Positions 6,335 to 8,627 of a DNA stretch of 8,627 nucleotides are shown here, piece after piece. The position numbers and the translations under genes are program-made. The notes under the pieces were generated by a model. That model saw nothing but the letters and a program-made list of their open reading frames with translations. It did not search any database and had not been told where the DNA came from. How positions within the stretch are numbered: the first letter of the stretch is position 1; each line of letters begins with the position of its first letter. Origin of the DNA: Ktedonobacterales bacterium (GTDB lineage: Bacteria > Chloroflexota > Ktedonobacteria > Ktedonobacterales > JADMIN01). The stretch is from positions 1 to 8,627 of the forward strand of contig JAICKD010000091.1 of NCBI GenBank assembly GCA_025928125.1. Reading direction: 5' to 3'.

Positions 6335-7957
6335 TCAGGACGGCTTGATCACGAAATGGTAGGTGTGGTTCAGATTATCCTGAGCGGTAATCGTGACTCG
6401 CGTCTGATGGGTGGAGCAACTACTAAGACGCACTAGCACCGTATCTGTTTCATTCTGCTTCAGGCCCGGGGTCATATTTTTCGGCAGTGGCTGAGTGCCA
6501 TAGGTCGTTTTACCATTAAAGGTGAACGTATAATAGTTACTCAGCTCTGGAGACGCCGACGTCCACTGCCAGCCCAACGTCTGGTGTGATGTATTGGTAA
6601 TTGTCAGCGTGCCCGTACAGGTATTGGATGATCGTACCAGGACCAGCGTCGCTGGCATGAACGTCAGCCAGGTAGGTGGAGGCGGCGTGGTTGCCGTGGG
6701 TTGCAGCGTCGCTGTTGGAACCGGCGTCGGCGTCTCGGTGGGCATAGGTGTCGCCGTAGGAATCGCGGCCGCGCGCGCCGTCTGGGTTGCGGAGAGCGCC
6801 GAGAGGCTTGCCGGTGATGTGCCGCCAAACGGCAGCCCGCCGTTAAGCGCCATCAGCGTCCCGCCGCCACATACACTTGCCAAAAGAATCGCCGACGCCA
6901 CCAGTATCAGCATCCAGCGGTAGCGCGACACCAATCCCCGAGACGCTGGCTGCCCAACCACCGCGAAGGACTCGGTCGTTGCATCTGCTGTCCACCGATC
7001 CGCTCCATCATGCGACTGCGCCGTTGAAAAGCGGACCGTCTTACGCTGCCAGCCGCCCGCCAACGTGCGCATCGTCGCTCGCCCGGACCGCACAGCGGCA
7101 TTGAGCGCCAGGGCAAAGCTGCGCATGTCGGGATAGCGCTGCGTCGGAATCTTCGCCAGCGCCTTCATGACAACCTGCTCAAGCTCAGGGGGAATATCTT
7201 CGTTCCGACGGGACGGGGGAACCACTGGCTCGGTCAGAACAAGCGCGGCCACCTCGTACGGTGTATCCGCCTCATGCGGCACGCGACCCGTTAGCAATTC
7301 ATAGAGGACCGATCCGAGCGCATAGATATCCGCGCGCTGATCAACCGGCCCGCCGCGCAGTTGCTCTGGCGCCATGTATTCGGGCGTGCCGACCGGCAGA
7401 CCCGTCGCCGCCAGCGTCTGCGCCGCGTTACCCTGGCGGTGAAACGATGGCACCTCACGGGCAATTCCAAAATCCGTCAGCAGCGCATGGCCGTCCCTGT
7501 CGAGCAGGATATTTTCTGGCTTGACATCGCGGTGTACCAGGCCAACCCCATGGGCGACTTCCAGCCCAGACGCGATCTCGGTCACAACGCGAACTGACTC
7601 GCGGATGGACAGGACACCTTCGTCGTCGAGCCGGTCGCGCAGTGACTCGCTCAGCACCGGCATCACCAGATAGAGCAGATCGCCACGGTCCCCGCCATTG
7701 AAGGCATAGACTTCGACAATATTTGGATGGCGCAGTTGCGCGACCCGGCGGGCCTCCGTGCGGAAGCGTGTGACGTAGTTGGGGTCGGCGGCCAGCGCGG
7801 CTGGCAACACCTTCACGGCGACCTCACGGCCCAGCGGCAACTCGAGCGCGCGATAGACCTCTGCCATACCGCCAGCGCCGAGCAGCGACTGTAACTGATA
7901 ATCGCCGAGCTTGCGCCCGACTAGATTTCCTCCGCTCCCTGGCCCCACCGGTTCCAC
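6335..7957 (-). CDS. Transmembrane eukaryotic-like Ser/Thr protein kinase with extracellular beta domain
   Basis: This is a 540-residue membrane sensor kinase of the Hanks (PknB-like) type. The cytoplasmic kinase domain (about 18-290) has every key motif: glycine loop LLGAGGMAEVY (25-35), K49 in VAVKVL, alpha-C E68, VHRDVKPEN (141-149, catalytic D144), DFG 162-164 and APE 196-198. It should be active, with Ser/Thr residues in the activation segment (about 165-195) available for autophosphorylation. A basic juxtamembrane stretch precedes one membrane span (about 346-370). A Pro/Thr-rich stalk (400-428) leads to an outside domain of about 110 residues with TLTITNTSHQTLGW, like an Ig/ASH fold, and two cysteines (C447, C513) that could form a disulfide. 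PASTA repeats are absent. The start is GTG, with GGGAG four bases before it. It has its own promoter. The ligand and substrates are unknown. Confidence 0.95.
   Translation of the reverse strand: MEPVGPGSGGNLVGRKLGDYQLQSLLGAGGMAEVYRALELPLGREVAVKVLPAALAADPNYVTRFRTEARRVAQLRHPNIVEVYAFNGGDRGDLLYLVMPVLSESLRDRLDDEGVLSIRESVRVVTEIASGLEVAHGVGLVHRDVKPENILLDRDGHALLTDFGIAREVPSFHRQGNAAQTLAATGLPVGTPEYMAPEQLRGGPVDQRADIYALGSVLYELLTGRVPHEADTPYEVAALVLTEPVVPPSRRNEDIPPELEQVVMKALAKIPTQRYPDMRSFALALNAAVRSGRATMRTLAGGWQRKTVRFSTAQSHDGADRWTADATTESFAVVGQPASRGLVSRYRWMLILVASAILLASVCGGGTLMALNGGLPFGGTSPASLSALSATQTARAAAIPTATPMPTETPTPVPTATLQPTATTPPPPTWLTFMPATLVLVRSSNTCTGTLTITNTSHQTLGWQWTSASPELSNYYTFTFNGKTTYGTQPLPKNMTPGLKQNETDTVLVRLSSCSTHQTRVTITAQDNLNHTYHFVIKPS
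6674..6760 (-). repeat. Pro/Thr-rich low-complexity stalk within the kinase gene
   Basis: These codons (residues 400-428) encode imperfect repeats of Pro-Thr-Ala/Pro-Thr-Glu/Thr-Pro ending in four prolines. It lies directly outside the predicted membrane span and should act as an extended spacer holding the outside domain off the membrane. Such repeats are prone to length change by slippage. Confidence 0.8.
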
Positions 7958-8025
7958 CTCTCTCCCACGCCCATCTCCAGCAGTCCACGACGTTCCCAGA
8001 TCATCGTGGTTGGGCTATGCCGGGC

Positions 8026-8055
8026 ATTCTAAAGTACGCAAGCTTTCGGCGTCAA
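8026..8055 (-). promoter_or_regulatory. Predicted promoter of the Ser/Thr kinase gene
   Basis: On the minus strand, TTGACG (8050-8055) is followed after 18 bases by TAGAAT (8026-8031). Each hexamer is 5 of 6 to the sigma-70 consensus. The predicted start point near 8019 gives a leader of about 62 bases to the GTG at 7957. The -35 lies only a few bases after the stop codon of the upstream gene, so the kinase can be transcribed on its own even though the two genes are codirectional. Confidence 0.65.
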
Positions 8056-8059
8056 CTGA

Positions 8060-8627
8060 CTAGCCCATTACTTGTAACTCCGAAAACACCCCAACAGTAT
8101 CGCCCGCCAGGAGTGTTGGCGCAGATCCTGTCGCATTTCCCAGGACGGCTGGAAGAGGCGCTGTGACCCCACCAACCGGGGCATGCAGCACGCGCACGCC
8201 GAGCCGCAGCGCTCCTGCCTCCCGACTGGTGATCAGCAGCGGCCAGTTGCGCACCGCATATATCTCGCCGGGCTGCCATGTCGTCAGCGGGCGCCAGAGC
8301 GTCGTCGCAAAGTCGTCCTCAGCGAACTCCGAGCCGTCGGATCGAATGAAGACCAGCTCGATCGCGTCATCAGACGTCAGCGGCTGCTCGACGCGCCAGT
8401 ACGTCGTCACGGTAAGGTAGGGGTTGTTGACATAGAGCGTGGGCGCTGGCGAGACGTTGTATCCGACCAGTTGCAGCGATGGCCCAAAGCGAATGGCGGT
8501 AGCGTGCGGAATGGCATTCGCCGTCGTCACAGTGAAGCGATAGAACGACTGCGGTAGCCCCCAGGGGTCAGCCGGATCGAGCACTGGCCCGCGCCCTTTC
8601 GCCAGCAACAGATAGCCGTCGTCTGCC
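8060..8627 (-). CDS. C-terminal part of a probable large membrane or surface protein (partial)
   Basis: Only the last 188 residues are in the window. The frame is open to the right edge, so the true start lies outside it. The visible part opens with ADDGYLLLAKGRGP, a turn also seen near the end of some large multi-spanning membrane proteins such as the DUF2079 family. It continues into a beta-rich domain (FGPSLQLVGYNV, then YWRVEQPLTSDDAIELVF, then WQPGEIYAVRNWPL, then GALRLGVRVL). That pattern resembles the C-terminal beta-sandwich found on many Chloroflexota membrane glycosyltransferase-like proteins. No membrane span or catalytic motif is visible in this fragment, so the function of the whole protein is open. 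An in-frame TTG at 8606-8608 is not a credible start because coding potential continues upstream. Its stop lies 102 bases before the kinase start. Confidence 0.75.
   Translation of the reverse strand, partial: ADDGYLLLAKGRGPVLDPADPWGLPQSFYRFTVTTANAIPHATAIRFGPSLQLVGYNVSPAPTLYVNNPYLTVTTYWRVEQPLTSDDAIELVFIRSDGSEFAEDDFATTLWRPLTTWQPGEIYAVRNWPLLITSREAGALRLGVRVLHAPVGGVTAPLPAVLGNATGSAPTLLAGDTVGVFSELQVMG

Noticed and set aside
8060..8608. Complete small gene starting at TTG 8608
   Set aside because: The frame is open upstream with plausible protein sequence to the window edge, so this is the tail of a larger gene.
1..8627. CRISPR array, tRNA, rRNA, insertion-sequence ends or phage genes
   Set aside because: No regularly spaced direct repeats, cloverleaf, transposase or long terminal inverted repeats were seen on either strand.

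Overview
The window reads as bacterial chromosome, GC-rich, most likely from a member of the phylum Chloroflexota. That is an inference from several features together. There is an adenosylcobalamin-dependent ribonucleotide reductase with a TSCPD domain and a cysteine-rich tail. There is a membrane Ser/Thr kinase with a Pro/Thr-rich extracellular linker. There is also the end of a large surface or membrane protein with a beta-rich C-terminal domain of a kind common on Chloroflexota sugar-transfer proteins. No rRNA, tRNA, insertion sequence or CRISPR array was seen, so the placement rests on protein style alone.

Layout, left to right. Bases 1-215 hold no gene I can support. A small VOC/glyoxalase-fold protein (216-620, minus) follows. 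A 227-base gap then carries a strong compound hairpin that looks like the terminator of the next gene. Bases 848-4747 (minus) encode a class II ribonucleotide reductase (nrdJ) interrupted in frame by a 477-residue intein (2897-4327) with a LAGLIDADG homing endonuclease. The 343-base divergent region 4748-5090 holds the nrdJ promoter and three NrdR-box-like sites, one of which exactly fills the spacer between the -35 and -10 hexamers. cinA (5091-6326, plus) is a full two-domain CinA/PncC protein. It converges, with an 8-base gap, on a Ser/Thr protein kinase gene (6335-7957, minus). That gene has its own good promoter just behind the stop codon of the last, partial gene (8060 to the right edge, minus).

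Functionally these are mostly independent housekeeping and accessory genes: deoxynucleotide synthesis (nrdJ), pyridine-nucleotide salvage and repair (cinA), membrane signalling (kinase) and an unassigned VOC protein. The most informative parts are the intein, with all its key splicing and nuclease residues apparently present, and the nrdJ control region, whose architecture predicts direct promoter occlusion by NrdR. I did not find a convincing new multi-gene system here.
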